A stretch of DNA of 64,000 nucleotides from Methylobacterium mesophilicum SR1.6/6 (GTDB lineage: Bacteria; Pseudomonadota; Alphaproteobacteria; Rhizobiales; Beijerinckiaceae). This document shows, piece by piece, positions 18,543 to 27,674 of the stretch. The stretch spans positions 4,545,447 to 4,609,446 of the forward strand of contig NZ_CP043538.1 in NCBI RefSeq assembly GCF_000364445.2, read 5' to 3'. How positions within the stretch are numbered: the stretch's first letter is position 1; every line of letters starts with the position of its first letter. Both the position numbers and the translations under genes were made by a program. The notes below the pieces were generated by a model that had not been told where the DNA came from, did no database searches, and worked only from the letters and a program-made list of their open reading frames with translations.

Positions 18543-19457
18543 ATGCTCAACGACACCCTTGCCGGGGGCAGCGCCCCGGCCGGCGATACCGGCACTCTCA
18601 TCAAGGACACCACAACGGCGGGCTTCCGGCAGGACGTGATCGCCGAGTCGATGCAGCGCCCGGTGCTGGTCGACTTCTGGGCGCCCTGGTGCGGCCCCTG
18701 CAAGCAGCTGACCCCGGTCCTGGAGAAGGTCGTCAAGGAAGCGGCCGGCGCGGTCGTCCTGGTGAAGATGAACATCGACGAGCACCCGTCGATTGCGGGT
18801 CAGCTCGGCATCCAGTCGATTCCGGCCGTGATCGTCTTCCAGAAGGGCCAGCCGGTGGACGGCTTCATGGGCGCCGTCCCGGAGAGCCAGATCAAAGATC
18901 TGATCGCCCGGGTCGCCGGCCCCGTCCAGGATCCGGTCGAGGCAGCCATTGCCGAGGCCGCCGGCCTGATCGAGGAAGGCGACCTCGCGGGTGCCTCGGA
19001 GATCTACGCGGCGATCCTTGAGCAGCAGCCCGACAACGTCGCGGCTCTGGCTGGTCTCGCGAAGCTGCAGCTCGATGCGGGCGAAGTCGAGAACGCCAAG
19101 CGTGTTCTGGCCATGGTCCCCGAGGCGAAGGCTTCTGACCCGGCGCTCGCCGGCATCCGCGCCGCCCTCGAGCTCGCCGAACAGGCCGCCTCGCTCGGCG
19201 ATCTCGCGGGGCTGCAGCGGGAGGTCGAGGCCAATCCGGACGCCCATCAGGCGCGGTTCGACCTCGCGCTGGGCCTAGCGGCCCGGGGCGAGCGCGGGCA
19301 GGCGGTCGACCACCTGATCGAGCTGCGCAAGCGCGACAAGGATTGGAACGAGGACGGCGCGCGCAAGCAACTCCTTCAGTTCTTCGAAGCCTGGGGCGTG
19401 ATGGATCCGGACACGATCCGCGGGCGGCGCAAGCTCTCGGCGCTTCTGTTCTCGTGA
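18543..19457 (+). CDS. Thioredoxin-TPR co-chaperone (CnoX/YbbN-like)
   Basis: 304 residues. An N-terminal thioredoxin domain (about 22-130) has WAPWCGPCKQ with both redox cysteines (50 and 53), unlike E. coli CnoX, which lacks a canonical pair. About 170 residues of tetratricopeptide helices follow (ALAGLAKLQLDAGEVENAKRVLAMVPE..., ARFDLALGLAARGERGQAVDHLIEL). CnoX-type proteins hold oxidised clients for GroEL or DnaK in the cytosol. Starts upstream are rejected because the family begins near MLNDTL. It leads the conserved thioredoxin, LON-domain, Trm112-like cluster. Confidence 0.9.
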   Translation: MLNDTLAGGSAPAGDTGTLIKDTTTAGFRQDVIAESMQRPVLVDFWAPWCGPCKQLTPVLEKVVKEAAGAVVLVKMNIDEHPSIAGQLGIQSIPAVIVFQKGQPVDGFMGAVPESQIKDLIARVAGPVQDPVEAAIAEAAGLIEEGDLAGASEIYAAILEQQPDNVAALAGLAKLQLDAGEVENAKRVLAMVPEAKASDPALAGIRAALELAEQAASLGDLAGLQREVEANPDAHQARFDLALGLAARGERGQAVDHLIELRKRDKDWNEDGARKQLLQFFEAWGVMDPDTIRGRRKLSALLFS

Positions 19458-19500
19458 GGCGCCGGCTCGCGCTCCGGCACAAGCCCATCAGGGAGGCGCC

Positions 19501-20166
19501 ATGAGCACGCATGCGAGCTACAAGGGCCCGGCGGACTGCCCCGCCGTGATCCCCGTCTTCCCCCTGTCCGGCGCGTTGCTCCTGCCCCGTGGGCAGATGC
19601 CGCTGAACATCTTCGAGCCGCGCTACCTCGCGATGGTCGACGACGCGATGCGCACCGACCGGATCATCGGGATGATCCAGCCCGACCCGGAAGGATCGGG
19701 CGCGTCGACGCCGAAGCTGTACCGCGTCGGCTGCGCGGGCCGGATCACGCAGTATGCCGAGACGGGCGACGGCCGTTATCTGATCTCCCTCACGGGCATC
19801 AGCCGCTTCCGCGTCGAGAGCGAACTCGCCTCGGCGAGCGCGTATCGGCGCTGCCATGTCTCATACGACAGCTTCGCAGTGGACTTCGCGCCGCGCGCGG
19901 GCGAGGAACACGTCGACCGCGACGGTGTCCTCAAGGCGCTGCGCGACTTCGTGGAGTCGAACGACCTCAAGGTGGACTGGGCCGGTATCGACGAGGCGCC
20001 CGACGAGGCGCTGGTCAACGCCCTGTGCATGATGAGCCCGTTCGGTGTGCGCGAGAAGCAGGCGATGCTGGAAGCGCCCGACCTGAAGACCCGGGCCGAG
20101 ATCCTGATCGCGGTCACGCAGATGGAGCTGGTTCGCGGCTCCGGACCCGAATCGACGATGCAGTAG
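19501..20166 (+). CDS. LON substrate-binding-domain protein
   Basis: 221 residues consisting essentially of the N-terminal substrate-binding domain of Lon ([27 protein letters not shown] at the front), without ATPase or peptidase domains. Such stand-alone proteins are common in Alphaproteobacteria behind a thioredoxin gene. Their role is not settled, but peptide or protein recognition is presumed. It starts 43 bases after the thioredoxin-TPR stop, behind GGGAGGCGCC. Confidence 0.9.
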   Translation: MSTHASYKGPADCPAVIPVFPLSGALLLPRGQMPLNIFEPRYLAMVDDAMRTDRIIGMIQPDPEGSGASTPKLYRVGCAGRITQYAETGDGRYLISLTGISRFRVESELASASAYRRCHVSYDSFAVDFAPRAGEEHVDRDGVLKALRDFVESNDLKVDWAGIDEAPDEALVNALCMMSPFGVREKQAMLEAPDLKTRAEILIAVTQMELVRGSGPESTMQ

Positions 20167-20179
20167 GTTTTTTCAAACG

Positions 20180-20386
20180 ATGGCCAATGACCTCACCGCG
20201 CCCGTCGAGGCGACCCGCGTCGACCCGAAGCTCCTGGAGATCCTGGTCTGTCCACTGACCAAGGGCACCTTGGAATATGATTCCGCCCGCCAGGAACTGA
20301 TCAGCCGGTCGGCCAAGCTCGCCTATCCCATCCGCGACGGGATCCCGATCATGCTGCCGGAGGAAGCCCGGCCGCTGACGGACTAA
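20180..20386 (+). CDS. Trm112-like small protein
   Basis: 68 residues matching the Trm112/YcaR family: [17 protein letters not shown]... [19 protein letters not shown]. In this copy the zinc-ribbon cysteines are reduced to one (VCPLTKG; the second half reads [10 protein letters not shown]), as in many bacterial members. Eukaryotic Trm112 activates methyltransferases; bacterial roles are unclear. It follows the LON-domain gene by 13 bases, in the usual cluster. Confidence 0.88.
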   Translation: MANDLTAPVEATRVDPKLLEILVCPLTKGTLEYDSARQELISRSAKLAYPIRDGIPIMLPEEARPLTD

Positions 20387-20872
20387 GGGCGATCGCGTCG
20401 CGCTCGATTGGCACCCCGTGGTTCATGTGACGCGCCTCTGACCGGACAGGCGGAGCGATAGCGGAACCCGTTCCGGGACGCGGCACCCGAAGCGCCGCGT
20501 GAGCGACACCGTTAGCTCTCTCCAGACGCTTCGTGCGTTGGTCTGCCGAATCCCGAGTCGCTTGCCGCTGGCGCCGCATGCGACTCGTAAAAGACGGTGC
20601 GATACCCGCCCGCGACGATCTCGGCAGATCGCCGCAGAAATTCCCGACAAATTCCGACGGCAGGTGTACCTGGTATTTAATCTCAATGCTGTCCAGCGTC
20701 AGCTTGACTATTCCGTACGTCAGCGCGCTGGCCGAGGCCAATTCTTATCAATGCGGCCTGTGGCCATACTCTCGCCGTTTCTTTCGTTCAGCTTCGGGTC
20801 ATCCTCCATCGATGATTCTGTCCAGGCACGCCGCTCTGCGCGGTGGCCACATCGCTGAAAGATAGCCCTACG
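20387..20872. other. Intergenic region of lower GC, no gene supported
   Basis: 486 bases between the Trm112-like gene and the next exported-protein gene. Base composition is visibly more AT-rich than the surroundings from about 20630 to 20800. Several short overlapping frames exist on both strands, but none has a ribosome-binding site, a convincing start or a recognisable product. The best is a minus-strand frame beginning MASASALTYGIVKLTLDSI at 20741, which runs into the 3' end of the Trm112-like gene. Confidence 0.5.
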
Positions 20873-21262
20873 ATGACCAAGCTGACCGCCGCTGCGGCTG
20901 TCGCCGCCGGCCTGTTCGTCCCCGCATGCCTGCCCGCTCGCGCGGAATCCGGTCCGCATAGCGGGACATGGTCGGTGGAACTGGTGACGGAGAGTGGCGT
21001 GTGCAGCGCGCGGTACACCTATGCGCTGGCGATCCGCGAGGGGCAGGTGCGGCTGATCTCCGGCGCCGCTGGCGCGCGAGTCAGCGGGCATGTCGGCGCG
21101 GACGGCAGCGTCGGGCTCACCGTCAGCAACGGGACGGCGAGCGGCACCGGGACGGGGCGGCTCCAGGCCGGCAACGGCGCGGGCACTTGGAAGGTCAGTT
21201 CCCTGTGCTCCGGTCGCTGGACCGCGCGGCGCAGCGACAACCGCACCGCGCAGGCCGAGTGA
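20873..21262 (+). CDS. Exported hypothetical protein
   Basis: 129 residues with a signal peptide (MTKLTAAAAVAAGLFVPACLPARA). The mature domain is Gly/Ser/Thr-rich and beta-prone (SGTWSVELVTESGVCSARYTYALAI..., GTWKVSSLCSGRWTARRS) with two cysteines that could form one disulfide. This looks like a small periplasmic beta-barrel or lipocalin-like protein, but no family was recognised. Start chosen at 20873, where the signal peptide begins. It converges with the SpoIIAA-like gene. Confidence 0.68.
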   Translation: MTKLTAAAAVAAGLFVPACLPARAESGPHSGTWSVELVTESGVCSARYTYALAIREGQVRLISGAAGARVSGHVGADGSVGLTVSNGTASGTGTGRLQAGNGAGTWKVSSLCSGRWTARRSDNRTAQAE

Positions 21263-21268
21263 GGCCGT

Positions 21269-21631
21269 TCAGGCGGCTGCGGCGAGCCAGCTGCGCGCCT
21301 CGTCCAGGCGGGCGCGCTCGAACACCTTGATCTGGGTCGGCGAGACGAAGTTGAACGTCTCGGCCAGGGCCTTCAGCCAGGGCGCGTCCGTCACCAAGGC
21401 GACGTGGCTGACGCTCTTCATCATCGAGAATCCGAAGCGCGGGTCCTTGAAGAAGGCCGCCGGCTCCATGCCTTCGAAGGCGCGGATGTCCTCGAGCAGC
21501 TTGATCTTGCCGCCCTTGTCGAGGTCCGCCTTCATGGCGGTCATCGCGGCGTTCATCTCCTCGTCGGTGATCTTCCCGTCGACCACGATCTCGGCGACAT
21601 TCGAATCCGGCGTCTTGGTGTAAGTCAGCAC
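21269..21631 (-). CDS. SpoIIAA-like (STAS/SEC14-type) protein
   Basis: 120 residues: (V)LTYTKTPDSNVAEIVVDGKITDEEMNAAM... to LDEARSWLAAAA, matching the SpoIIAA-like family with a STAS/SEC14-type fold. Its biochemical role is unknown; related folds bind lipids or act as regulators. The start is a GTG preceded by GGAGG at 8 bases, which decides against the longer upstream frame. It lies 73 bases downstream of priA on the same strand. Confidence 0.85.
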   Translation of the reverse strand: MLTYTKTPDSNVAEIVVDGKITDEEMNAAMTAMKADLDKGGKIKLLEDIRAFEGMEPAAFFKDPRFGFSMMKSVSHVALVTDAPWLKALAETFNFVSPTQIKVFERARLDEARSWLAAAA

Positions 21632-21704
21632 TGATCGCTCCTCCGGGAACCGCCCGCGTCCGCCGGTCTCCGACCGGGGAAGCGCCGCCCGAGGGGCGAG
21701 TGTC

Positions 21705-23897
21705 CTACAAAAAGCTCTGCGGGTCGACATCGATCGCGACCCGCACGTTGCCTCGCACCTTCGGGCCGCGGGCGATCCAGGCGCGCAGGTAGGCCTGCAG
21801 GTCGACGTTGCGCTCGGTCTTCACCAACAGCCGAAACCGGTAGCGGCCCCGCACCAGGGCAAGCGGCGCCTCGGCGGGACCCAGCACCATCACGCCCTCC
21901 GGCGGTTCGGCGGCGCGGGCCAGCGCCTGCCCATGCGCCTCCGCGACCTCCCGCTCGTTCGCCGAGACGATCAGCGCCGCCAGCCGCCCGAACGGCGGCA
22001 GGCCGGCCGCCTCGCGGGCCTGGATCTCCTCCGCGTAGAACCGCTCGGCATCCCCCGACAGCAGAGCCGCGATCACCGGATGGTCCGGCTGGTAGGTCTG
22101 GACCAGCGCGCGGCCGGGCTTCTCGCCGCGGCCGGCGCGGCCGGTCACCTGCTGGAGCAGCTGAAAGGTCCGCTCCGCCGCCCGCGGATCCCCCGAGGTC
22201 AACCCGATATCGGCGTCGAGGACGCCGACCAGGGTCAGGCCGGGAAAGTTGTGCCCTTTGGCCACGAGCTGCGTGCCGATGACGAGGTCGCATTCCCCGG
22301 CCGCCACCGCGTCCAGCTCCTGCCGGAGGCGTTCGGCGCCGCCGGGGAAATCGCTCGACAGGACGACGATGCGCCGGTCGGGGAACAGGGCGGCAGCCTC
22401 CTCGGCGATCCGCTCGACGCCGGGACCGCAGGCGGTGAGGTTGTCGAAGGTGCCGCACTCGGTGCAGGCCTCGGGCCGCCGCTCCGCGTAGCCGCACTGG
22501 TGGCAGATCAGCGCCCGGCGGAAACGGTGCTCGACGAGCCAGGTCGAGCAGTTCTTGCACTGGTAGCGGTGGCCGCAGGCCCGGCATAGGGTGAGCGGCG
22601 CGTAGCCCCGCCGGTTGAGGAAGAGCAGCGCCTGCTCGCCGCGCTCCAGGGTGTGCTTCACCGCGTTCACCAGCGGCGGGCTCAGAAAGCGTCCGCGCTC
22701 CGGCTGGTCGAGGCGCATGTCGATGGCGGCGATGTCGGGCAGACGGCGGCCGCCGAAGCGCTCAGGCAGCAGGACGTGCCGGTAGCGGCCCCTCGCGGCA
22801 TTCACGCGCGTCTCGATGGCGGGGGTCGCCGAGGTGAGCACCACCGGACAGTCTTCGAGGCGCCCGCGGACCACCGCCATGTCGCGGGCATGGTAGTGGA
22901 CGCCGTCCTCCTGCTTGTAGGCGGTCTCGTGCTCCTCATCGACCACGATCAGGCCGAGGCGGGCGAAGGGCAGGAACAGGGCCGAGCGCGCACCCACCAC
23001 CACCAGCGCCTCGCCCGCGGCCACGGCCGCGCGGAGGCGCTCGCGCCGCTTGCCGCCGATCCCGGAATGCCACGCCGCCGGCCGCACGCCGAACCGGGCG
23101 GCGAAGCGGTCGAGGAACTGCGCCGTCAGGGCGATCTCGGGCATCAGGATCAGGGCCTGACGCCCGGCGCGGATGCAGTCGGCCACCGCCTCGAAGTAGA
23201 CTTCGGTCTTGCCCGAACCGGTGACGCCCTCCAGCAGGACGGGCCGGTTGTCGGCCTGCTGGTCCTCGCCGAGCGGCCGCCGCCACGGGAAGCCCTCCAC
23301 AAGGGCGGTGACGGCCTCGGCCTGGGCGGGCGAGAGCGGCGCCCGCGGGGCGTCGGGATCGGGGTAAGGGGCGACCGGCTCGGGCTCAACCGCCACAGCT
23401 TCCAGGGCACCGTCGTCGATCAGGCCGTCGACCACCGAGAGCGAGACGCCGGCCTCCTTCGCCAGGGCGCTCTTGCCGCGGAGCGCCTTGTCGGCGGCGA
23501 CCGCCAGGACCTTGGTGCGGGCGGCGGTCGGCCGGGCGGGCGGCTTGTCGGTGATACGCACGGCGACCCGGACGGTCTCGGCGGCCGCAGCCTCGTCCGG
23601 CAGGCGCAGCACCATGGCGAGCGCCGAGCCCTTCGGTGCCAGCGTGTAGCGGGCGATCCAGTCGACGAGGCTGCGCAGCGGATCGGAGAGCGGCGGATAG
23701 GGCAGGCGCCCGGTCACCGGGCGCAGGTTCGAGCCGCCGGCGGTCTCGGCCAGTCCCCAGACAACCCCAACGATCTCGCGAGGCCCGAGGGGAACCTGCA
23801 CCACGTCGCCCGCGGCGAGACCGAGACTGGCGGGCACCACGTAGCTGTAGGGCGTGTCGAGGGCGAGCGGGATCAGAATCTCGGCGACGAAGGGCAT
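21705..23897 (-). CDS. priA: Primosomal protein N' (replication restart helicase PriA)
   Basis: 730 residues, starting at MPFVAEILIPLALDTPYSYVVP, the normal N-terminus; the frame upstream only reads across the MFS gene. The 3'-DNA-binding domain is followed by a DEAH-type helicase with Walker A GVTGSGKTEVYF and DEEH box VVDEEHE. The zinc-binding insert is complete (CRACGHRYQCKNC, CHQCGYAERRPEACTECG), and the C-terminal helicase motif QVTGRAGRGEKPG is present. It reloads the replisome at collapsed forks. Confidence 0.97.
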   Translation of the reverse strand: MPFVAEILIPLALDTPYSYVVPASLGLAAGDVVQVPLGPREIVGVVWGLAETAGGSNLRPVTGRLPYPPLSDPLRSLVDWIARYTLAPKGSALAMVLRLPDEAAAAETVRVAVRITDKPPARPTAARTKVLAVAADKALRGKSALAKEAGVSLSVVDGLIDDGALEAVAVEPEPVAPYPDPDAPRAPLSPAQAEAVTALVEGFPWRRPLGEDQQADNRPVLLEGVTGSGKTEVYFEAVADCIRAGRQALILMPEIALTAQFLDRFAARFGVRPAAWHSGIGGKRRERLRAAVAAGEALVVVGARSALFLPFARLGLIVVDEEHETAYKQEDGVHYHARDMAVVRGRLEDCPVVLTSATPAIETRVNAARGRYRHVLLPERFGGRRLPDIAAIDMRLDQPERGRFLSPPLVNAVKHTLERGEQALLFLNRRGYAPLTLCRACGHRYQCKNCSTWLVEHRFRRALICHQCGYAERRPEACTECGTFDNLTACGPGVERIAEEAAALFPDRRIVVLSSDFPGGAERLRQELDAVAAGECDLVIGTQLVAKGHNFPGLTLVGVLDADIGLTSGDPRAAERTFQLLQQVTGRAGRGEKPGRALVQTYQPDHPVIAALLSGDAERFYAEEIQAREAAGLPPFGRLAALIVSANEREVAEAHGQALARAAEPPEGVMVLGPAEAPLALVRGRYRFRLLVKTERNVDLQAYLRAWIARGPKVRGNVRVAIDVDPQSFL

Positions 23898-23962
23898 GCA
23901 GGGTTTTTCGGGCGGCTCCGTTCCGGGTCCGTACCATAGGCCGGGGAAAAGAACCCGCCCGT

Positions 23963-25129
23963 TCAGGGCCGGCGCAGACTCGCGGCTAGCGGTAGGGCGG
24001 CGAGGCTGATCGCCGCCATGACCCAGAAGCCCGACGCACCGAGGGCGCCGTAGAGCGCCCCTGAGGCCAAGGTGGCGAGCACGCCCGACAAGCCGAGGCC
24101 CAGGGTGCCGTAGAGGGCGAGCGCGGTGGCGCGCAGGTCCGGCGGCGTAACCTCTTCGATCAGGCCTAGGCAGGCGAGGTGCAGGAGGGCGAAGCTCAAC
24201 CCATGCAGTGCCTCCACGGCGGCGATCCAGGGAACCGCGGTGGTGGAACCCAGCACCGCCCAGCGCAGGGCACCGGCGCCGGCCGCCACCGCGATCCCGG
24301 CCGGAAGCCCGATCCGCTTCAGCAGATGCGGGCCGACGAGGAGGAAGACCAGGACTTCGGCGGCGACCGATTCCGACCAGAGCAGGCCCGCGGTGCCGGG
24401 CCCGATGCCGGACTGGCGCCACAGGATCATCGCGAACCCGTCATGCATCGCGTGCGCGCCGATCACGAGGGCGGCCGCCACCACCGTCCGACGGAACCGC
24501 GGGAACCTGATCAGCCCAGAGACGTCGCTCCACGGCGATCCCGCTTCGGGCGCAACGGACGGCTCGGATGGGACGGCCAGGGCCGCGGCCGCTGCGGCGA
24601 GAAACAGGACTCCGCTCGCCATCACCGGGGCGGACAAGCCACCCACATCGATGAGGCCGCCCGCCGCCAAGGTCGCCGCGATGAAGGCAGCCGAGCCGGC
24701 GCCGCGAACCCAGCCGTACTGGAACTCGGCGCCGCCGCGCGCCGCCGCCAGGGCCAGCGCGTCGGAGAGGGGTGCGGGCGCCGCGGTCCCGATGGCGTAT
24801 GCGAGACCCGGGCCGAGGAGCAGCACGAACCCCGCAGCCGGGAGATGGGCCAGCACGGCGAGCCCGGCGAGGCCGAGGCTTGCCGCCAGGACCGCACGCC
24901 CGGCCCGGTGACGGTCGGCGAACGACCCGGCCACGGGTCCGACCAAGAGGCGGAGGGCGCCGGCCGCGGCGAGCAGAATGCCGATCTCGCTCGGACCGAG
25001 GCCCCGCTCAGCGAGGAAGCCGGGCAGGATCGGCGAGAGGCTGCCATAGGCCCCATAGAGCGCAGCATAGAGGATGAGAAAGCGCGCGAGGCCGCCTCTG
25101 CGTCCGGCCCCGGTCAATGCCGCTCCCAT
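23963..25129 (-). CDS. MFS transporter (HcaT/MFS_1-like)
   Basis: 388 residues from MGAALTGAGRRGGLARFLILY, with about twelve hydrophobic helices and the loop 2-3 motif GPVAGSFADRHRAGR. The sequence resembles the phenylpropionate-permease-like MFS branch (LYAALYGAYGSLSPILPGFLAERGLGPSEIG). The substrate is not predictable. It lies upstream of priA on the same strand with a 65-base gap. The longer reading from 25258 is rejected because its extra residues are not hydrophobic and have no ribosome-binding site. Confidence 0.88.
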   Translation of the reverse strand: MGAALTGAGRRGGLARFLILYAALYGAYGSLSPILPGFLAERGLGPSEIGILLAAAGALRLLVGPVAGSFADRHRAGRAVLAASLGLAGLAVLAHLPAAGFVLLLGPGLAYAIGTAAPAPLSDALALAAARGGAEFQYGWVRGAGSAAFIAATLAAGGLIDVGGLSAPVMASGVLFLAAAAAALAVPSEPSVAPEAGSPWSDVSGLIRFPRFRRTVVAAALVIGAHAMHDGFAMILWRQSGIGPGTAGLLWSESVAAEVLVFLLVGPHLLKRIGLPAGIAVAAGAGALRWAVLGSTTAVPWIAAVEALHGLSFALLHLACLGLIEEVTPPDLRATALALYGTLGLGLSGVLATLASGALYGALGASGFWVMAAISLAALPLAASLRRP

Positions 25130-25331
25130 CGAGGCGATCGCACAGGGACGGTCTTCGCCCGGCCATACCGGGCCCGGGCAGCGGAGTTCCGGAAGGCGGG
25201 GCACGAGAGGCCGGTGGGACGGTTCTGTGCCGCCGCAAAGATCAGCCCCAAATCCCACCTCCCGCCAAACCGAGTGGGAGGGACCGTAGCACCGCAGGGC
25301 GACGACGTGTCAGGGCTTCTGCGGTTGCCGA

Positions 25332-25589
25332 TCAGGCTGCGCGGCGGACGGCGTAGCGGTAGCGGCGCCCGTGCGCGTCCAGCAATTCGCTGTCCGACCC
25401 CTCCTGCCAGACGACCTCGTCGTCGGGCCGGGCGGCGTTGGTCAGCGTCGCCCCGCGGACGATATCGAGGCTCAGGCCGAAGCCGTAACTGGTGGCCGTC
25501 GCGTCCGTGATCGCGGCCGTGATGTCGGCCTCGTCGGGCAGGCAGGCGAAGAGGACGCCGTCGGCGATCGCGAGGGTGTAGGTTTGCAC
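25332..25589 (-). CDS. Small conserved-looking hypothetical protein
   Basis: 85 residues, (M)QTYTLAIADGVLFACLPDEADITAAITDATATSYGFGLSLDIVRG... It looks like a small globular cytosolic protein with no signal or membrane segment. The start is a GTG with GGGAG 7 bases upstream, which supports translation. No family was recognised. It stands alone between the MFS gene and the App1-like gene. Confidence 0.6.
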   Translation of the reverse strand: MQTYTLAIADGVLFACLPDEADITAAITDATATSYGFGLSLDIVRGATLTNAARPDDEVVWQEGSDSELLDAHGRRYRYAVRRAA

Positions 25590-25757
25590 GTTTGAACTCC
25601 CGGAGCCTCGAAGAGCGTGGACCGGCTTGAGAACGGCGGAACCTAGTCATCGCGCCCGTGATGTGAAGCGCGTGACACGGGATGCTGCGTTGCAACATTT
25701 CGTGAGGCGACCCGCGGGCCGGCCCGCCGGCGGTGAGCGACCGAGCTAGCCGCAGGC

Positions 25758-27050
25758 TCAGCGGCGGAGGGACGGAAGGCTCGCCGGTTCCTCGGGCTCG
25801 ACCACAACCGTCGCGGGGACGGCGCCATCGCCGACCAGGGCCTCCGCGATGGCGTCGGGGGAGATCGCGGGATCCCCCGCGCCGGCCTTGTCATCCGGCG
25901 GCTCGGCAGTGATGCGGGCGGTTTCCCGGCGGGGTCCAGTCTCCGCGTCCGCCGCGTGCTCGTCGGCCACGCCGGCCACGGCTTCCGGCGCGATCAGGCC
26001 GATCGCGGCCGCGTGTTCGGCCATGGCGACGCTGTCGGCGGCGAGCACGAGGCTGGAGCCTGCCCGCGCGACCGCGCCCGCAAGGCGGACGATCTCCTCG
26101 ATCCGGGCGGCGTCGCGGGACACGTTGCGGATGTAGACCGCCAGCACCCGCCCGGGATTTTCCTCGACGATCTGCGCGTAGACCTCCGGATCGTGCTGGC
26201 CGCTGTCGCCGATCAGCACGAAGGGCAGGTCGCCGTAGAGGGCGAGCATGTGCCGGATCAGCGCCTGCTTGTGATCGGTGGCTCGCCGCGGCAGGGGGTG
26301 GGTCCAGGACAGGCCCCATTCCCTGAGGAACAGCACCGGCCCGGCCGGGATGCCGTGGCGCTGGAAGAACTCGGAGAGCATCTCGTAGAGGCCCCAAGGC
26401 GCCCGGGAGACGTAGAGCATCGGGTTGCCCGCGTCGCCACCGGCCCCCGCATGCAGCGCCCGATAGAGCGCCGCCACGCCCGGGAAGGCGACCCGGCTCT
26501 CGGCATCCTCCACGAACAGCCGCCAGAGCATCTTGAGCTTGTTGGCGACGCCGGTCCGCATCACCGTGTCGTCGATGTCGCTGACCACCACGCAGCGGCA
26601 GCTTTCGGGCGGGATGAACACCGCGCCCTCGGCGGGGATCGGCGGCTCGGCCTCCAGCAGGAGATCGACCGGGTGCCAATCCCCTTCGGCAGGGAGGGCT
26701 GCACGCGGGTGCAGATGCACGCGGAAATAGCCGTCCCGGTCGGTCTCGACGCGGGTGGCGGCGTCGCCGAACCGGGCGGTCACGGTCACGCCCGCCACCT
26801 TGCGCCGGGCGATTCGGCGGCGCAGGTCGCGCCATTGCGCCCGGAGGGACTCGGGATCCTCGCCCGGGATGCCGGGCGATTGGTGGAAGACCCGGCCGAT
26901 GAGAAACACCTCGTCGCGGGAGCCGTAGCCGCGATAGGGCTCCACGACGAGCCCGCCGCGGCCCTTGCCGCCGTAGCCCTGCGCACGGCGGACCGGGCGG
27001 GTGAGGACCCGCAGCGCCTTCGTGGCGCCCTTGCGCACGCGCGAGGCCAT
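25758..27050 (-). CDS. App1-family phosphatase domain protein
   Basis: 430 residues. The central domain has the HAD-type motif SDIDDTVMRTGVANK, then LYVSRAPWGLYEMLSEFFQRHGIPAGPVLFLREWG, KQALIRHML and LIGDSGQHDPEVYAQI, which together define the App1 (formerly DUF2183) phosphatidate phosphatase family. An N-terminal beta-rich domain (about 60-150) and an Ala/Glu-rich tail flank it. Yeast App1 makes diacylglycerol; in bacteria the substrate is unknown. The DUF3775 gene lies 23 bases upstream on the same strand. Confidence 0.88.
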   Translation of the reverse strand: MASRVRKGATKALRVLTRPVRRAQGYGGKGRGGLVVEPYRGYGSRDEVFLIGRVFHQSPGIPGEDPESLRAQWRDLRRRIARRKVAGVTVTARFGDAATRVETDRDGYFRVHLHPRAALPAEGDWHPVDLLLEAEPPIPAEGAVFIPPESCRCVVVSDIDDTVMRTGVANKLKMLWRLFVEDAESRVAFPGVAALYRALHAGAGGDAGNPMLYVSRAPWGLYEMLSEFFQRHGIPAGPVLFLREWGLSWTHPLPRRATDHKQALIRHMLALYGDLPFVLIGDSGQHDPEVYAQIVEENPGRVLAVYIRNVSRDAARIEEIVRLAGAVARAGSSLVLAADSVAMAEHAAAIGLIAPEAVAGVADEHAADAETGPRRETARITAEPPDDKAGAGDPAISPDAIAEALVGDGAVPATVVVEPEEPASLPSLRR

Positions 27051-27073
27051 GGCACCGCCCGCCGTTCAGAGGG

Positions 27074-27472
27074 TCAGGCCTGCGGCAGTTCGGGGCTGAG
27101 CCCGAGGGCGTCGAGACCCTCCTCCAGGAGATCGCCGGCGATCGGGGACCCCAGCAGGGTCGGCACCACACCCTCGCCGGCGGCCTCGCGCTCGCGGGCG
27201 AAGCGCACCGCCTCACCCCACTCCTCCGGCTCCATGTCCCCGCGGCCGACGTAGAACAGGGCCAGCAGCTCCGCGCGGGAATCGTCGTCGAGCCCGGCGA
27301 TCATGCCGCGGACCTCCGACTCGGTGGCGTCGTCGGTGCCGGAGATCAGTACGTCGGTCGCGCCGTCGTCGATCGGGTTGGAGCCCGAATCCGGATCGGT
27401 GTTGCCCTCCTTCACCTCGATCGCGCGCAGCCGCATGACGATGTCGGTGACGGTTTCGACGGCGATATCCAT
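27074..27472 (-). CDS. DUF3775 family protein
   Basis: 132-residue acidic cytosolic protein (MDIAVETVTDIVMRLRAIEVKEGNTDPDSGSN... LFYVGRGDMEPEEWGEAVRFARE... TPTLLGSP-like region, then LLEEGLDALGLSPE), matching DUF3775, whose function is unknown. The start at MDIAVETV was chosen over a longer frame because it is where the conserved sequence begins. It sits 23 bases upstream of the App1-like gene and may be co-transcribed. Confidence 0.82.
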   Translation of the reverse strand: MDIAVETVTDIVMRLRAIEVKEGNTDPDSGSNPIDDGATDVLISGTDDATESEVRGMIAGLDDDSRAELLALFYVGRGDMEPEEWGEAVRFAREREAAGEGVVPTLLGSPIAGDLLEEGLDALGLSPELPQA

Positions 27473-27674
27473 GCGCTGATCTCCGGACGCTGACAGGGGC
27501 GGACCCGCGGGGCCCTCAAGCCGCGACAACGGACGAGCGGGCGCCGGGTTCGCCCCATCCTCAAGAACGCGCGCCGTGGACTGCCTGCGTGATCCGTGCC
27601 CCTTTCCGGCCTGTCGACCCTGCGTTACAGGCTGCGAGACTTTCCCGACACCCGGATCAACGCTGGCGATAGAC

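Noticed and set aside
22653-23939. 428-residue plus-strand frame opposite priA
   Set aside because: His/Arg/Gly-rich antisense shadow of the PriA gene, with no domain.
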